Positions 62,870-64,000 of a stretch of 64,000 nt of DNA are shown here, piece by piece. Position 1 is the stretch's first letter. Each line of letters starts with the position of its first letter. The notes beneath the pieces were generated by a model, which saw only the letters and a list, made by a program, of their open reading frames with translations, made no database searches and was not told where the DNA came from. This DNA is from Clostridia bacterium (lineage in GTDB: Bacteria; Bacillota; Clostridia; Christensenellales; Borkfalkiaceae). Both the position numbers and the translations under genes were made by a program. The stretch covers positions 1 to 64,000 of the forward strand of contig JAFURH010000055.1 of assembly GCA_017471945.1 (NCBI GenBank), read 5' to 3'.

Positions 62870-63958
62870 ATGGATTTAATTAGTGTGATTATTCCCGTAT
62901 ACAACGTGGAAAAATATTTAAATAGATGTATTCAAAGCGTTATTAACCAAACATATGAGAATTTGGAAATTATTTTGATTAATGACGGTTCGGTTGATAA
63001 AAGCCCCAAAATTTGTAATAAATACGCCAAAAAAGATATTCGAATTAAGGTTATCCATAAAAAGAACGAAGGCGTCAGTGTGGCGCGAAACGTTGGTATG
63101 GAAAATGCAACGGGGACTTACTTATGCTTTGTTGATAGCGATGATTTTCTTCCGATGCGATCTATAGAATATTTATATAAGGGAATTGTCAAGGGGAAAA
63201 CGGATCTGTCGTTGGGTTGTTGGACGCGTATTACTCCTAAGGGGGCATATTATAAAAGCCGAAAGCCAGTAGTCATAAGCAAATTAGACAGAGAAGCGTT
63301 TATGGATATTTTAAACGTTCCCGAAATAAAAGGTCCGGTAGCTAAATTATTTAAAACAGAGATCATAAAAACTAATAAATTATTGTTTCCAAAGGATATT
63401 GTCATTAGCGAAGATACTATTTTTGTTTATCAATATACGCAATATTGTAGCTCGATATCTGTATTGGATCAAAACGTTTACTATTATAATAAATTAAGCT
63501 TAAACTCCGTAACGACGACATATTATGAAAGATTTCACGAAATTGCGTTTGTTTGTGTAAAAGAATATGTAAAGAATGTAACGGATTGTGAGCAGGATTT
63601 GCATAGTTTAAAATTACAACAAAAGATAGTCGGCGATTTTTTTGCGGTTAAAGAATATTTATTGTATTTTCAAAAGAAAAAAGTTTCGATTGCTGAAGAA
63701 AAGTTAAAACAAACGTATGAATATTTTAAATCTTATATAAAAATGGACACAATTTTAAATTATAAAGAACAATTCGAAAAATATTTAACCATATACCCAT
63801 TGTTGGAAGCGGGAAAATTCAAAGAAGCGTTATTATTTAATTCGAAACAACCGATTAGAGATCGGCAACCGAACAAGATTAAATATATTATACTGCATTT
63901 ATGGATAAAAATAAAAGTTGCTTGGATATTTGGTTTGAATCGTGGATATAAAGATTGA
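62870..63958 (+). CDS. Glycosyltransferase family 2
   Basis: A 362-residue GT-A enzyme: ISVIIPVYNVEKYLNRCIQSVI, LINDGSVDKS, NEGVSVARNVGM, DSDDF. Closely resembles the enzyme at 57,565 in its first 110 residues, less so after. GAAGGTG site upstream. Confidence 0.92.
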   Translation: MDLISVIIPVYNVEKYLNRCIQSVINQTYENLEIILINDGSVDKSPKICNKYAKKDIRIKVIHKKNEGVSVARNVGMENATGTYLCFVDSDDFLPMRSIEYLYKGIVKGKTDLSLGCWTRITPKGAYYKSRKPVVISKLDREAFMDILNVPEIKGPVAKLFKTEIIKTNKLLFPKDIVISEDTIFVYQYTQYCSSISVLDQNVYYYNKLSLNSVTTTYYERFHEIAFVCVKEYVKNVTDCEQDLHSLKLQQKIVGDFFAVKEYLLYFQKKKVSIAEEKLKQTYEYFKSYIKMDTILNYKEQFEKYLTIYPLLEAGKFKEALLFNSKQPIRDRQPNKIKYIILHLWIKIKVAWIFGLNRGYKD

Positions 63959-63971
63959 CGGAGATAAATGA

Positions 63972-64000
63972 ATGGCTGAAAATCAAAATCTTAAGCAAAA
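63972..64000 (+). CDS. Start of a further gene, cut by the window end
   Basis: ATG 63972 with a GGAGA site 7 bases upstream opens MAENQNLKQ. Only nine codons are visible. A flippase (Wzx) is still missing from the operon and would be a likely identity, but that is only a guess. Confidence 0.5.

Overview
The window looks like a chromosome segment of a Gram-positive, gut-type member of the Bacillota, probably a Clostridia/Christensenellales-like bacterium. The reasons are TTGACA/TATAAT promoters, strong AGGAGG-type ribosome binding sites, Sec and lipobox signal peptides without outer-membrane proteins, carbohydrate ABC transporters, and many glycan-degrading enzymes. The taxonomic call is inference. 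No rRNA, tRNA or CRISPR array was seen.

Region 1 (1-18 kb) is a plant/host-glycan degradation island. It holds the end of a TIM-barrel glycosidase, a GH78 rhamnosidase, a GH36 alpha-galactosidase, a GH63-like hydrolase with an amidohydrolase, two GH28-like beta-helix enzymes, an AraC regulator, and a histidine phosphatase fused to a GH125 alpha-mannosidase. An aspartate ammonia-lyase/LysR pair sits inside it. Decayed genes lie at 3.2-3.7 kb and 6.2 kb.

Region 2 (18-33 kb) is a cell-surface and uptake block: a 38-residue peptide gene translationally coupled to a secreted beta-helix-repeat protein, an Ig-like secreted protein, a DUF4838 lipoprotein, a second beta-helix-repeat lipoprotein, then a sugar-binding lipoprotein with two permeases and no ATPase gene. 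Downstream (33-39 kb) are an esterase, a polysaccharide deacetylase, an SGNH hydrolase, an M20 peptidase and a second GH36-like enzyme. Relics of a second copy of the GH63-like/amidohydrolase gene pair flank the M20 gene.

Region 3 (39-49 kb) is sulfur, Fe-S and methionine metabolism. An Rrf2 regulator with three cysteines diverges from metY-like/cysK/pyridoxal kinase/nifS/nifU. A second operon follows: metF, a stand-alone MetH reactivation-domain protein, and a MetH without that domain.

Region 4 (48.8-51.5 kb) is a scrap zone: a WYL-regulator C-terminus, an unknown gene, a frameshifted ABC/SMC-like ATPase with degenerate motifs, and the tails of a TrpB-like gene and a GH4 gene truncated head to head.

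Region 5 (51.6-64 kb) is an AT-rich exopolysaccharide/capsule operon behind a consensus promoter and two TACCTGGTA sites. It has a priming sugar-phosphate transferase, an HpcH-type aldolase, a 2-hydroxyacid dehydrogenase, several glycosyltransferases, a pyruvyl transferase with its Fe-S partner, an EpsG-like polymerase, and the first codons of one more gene at the window edge.
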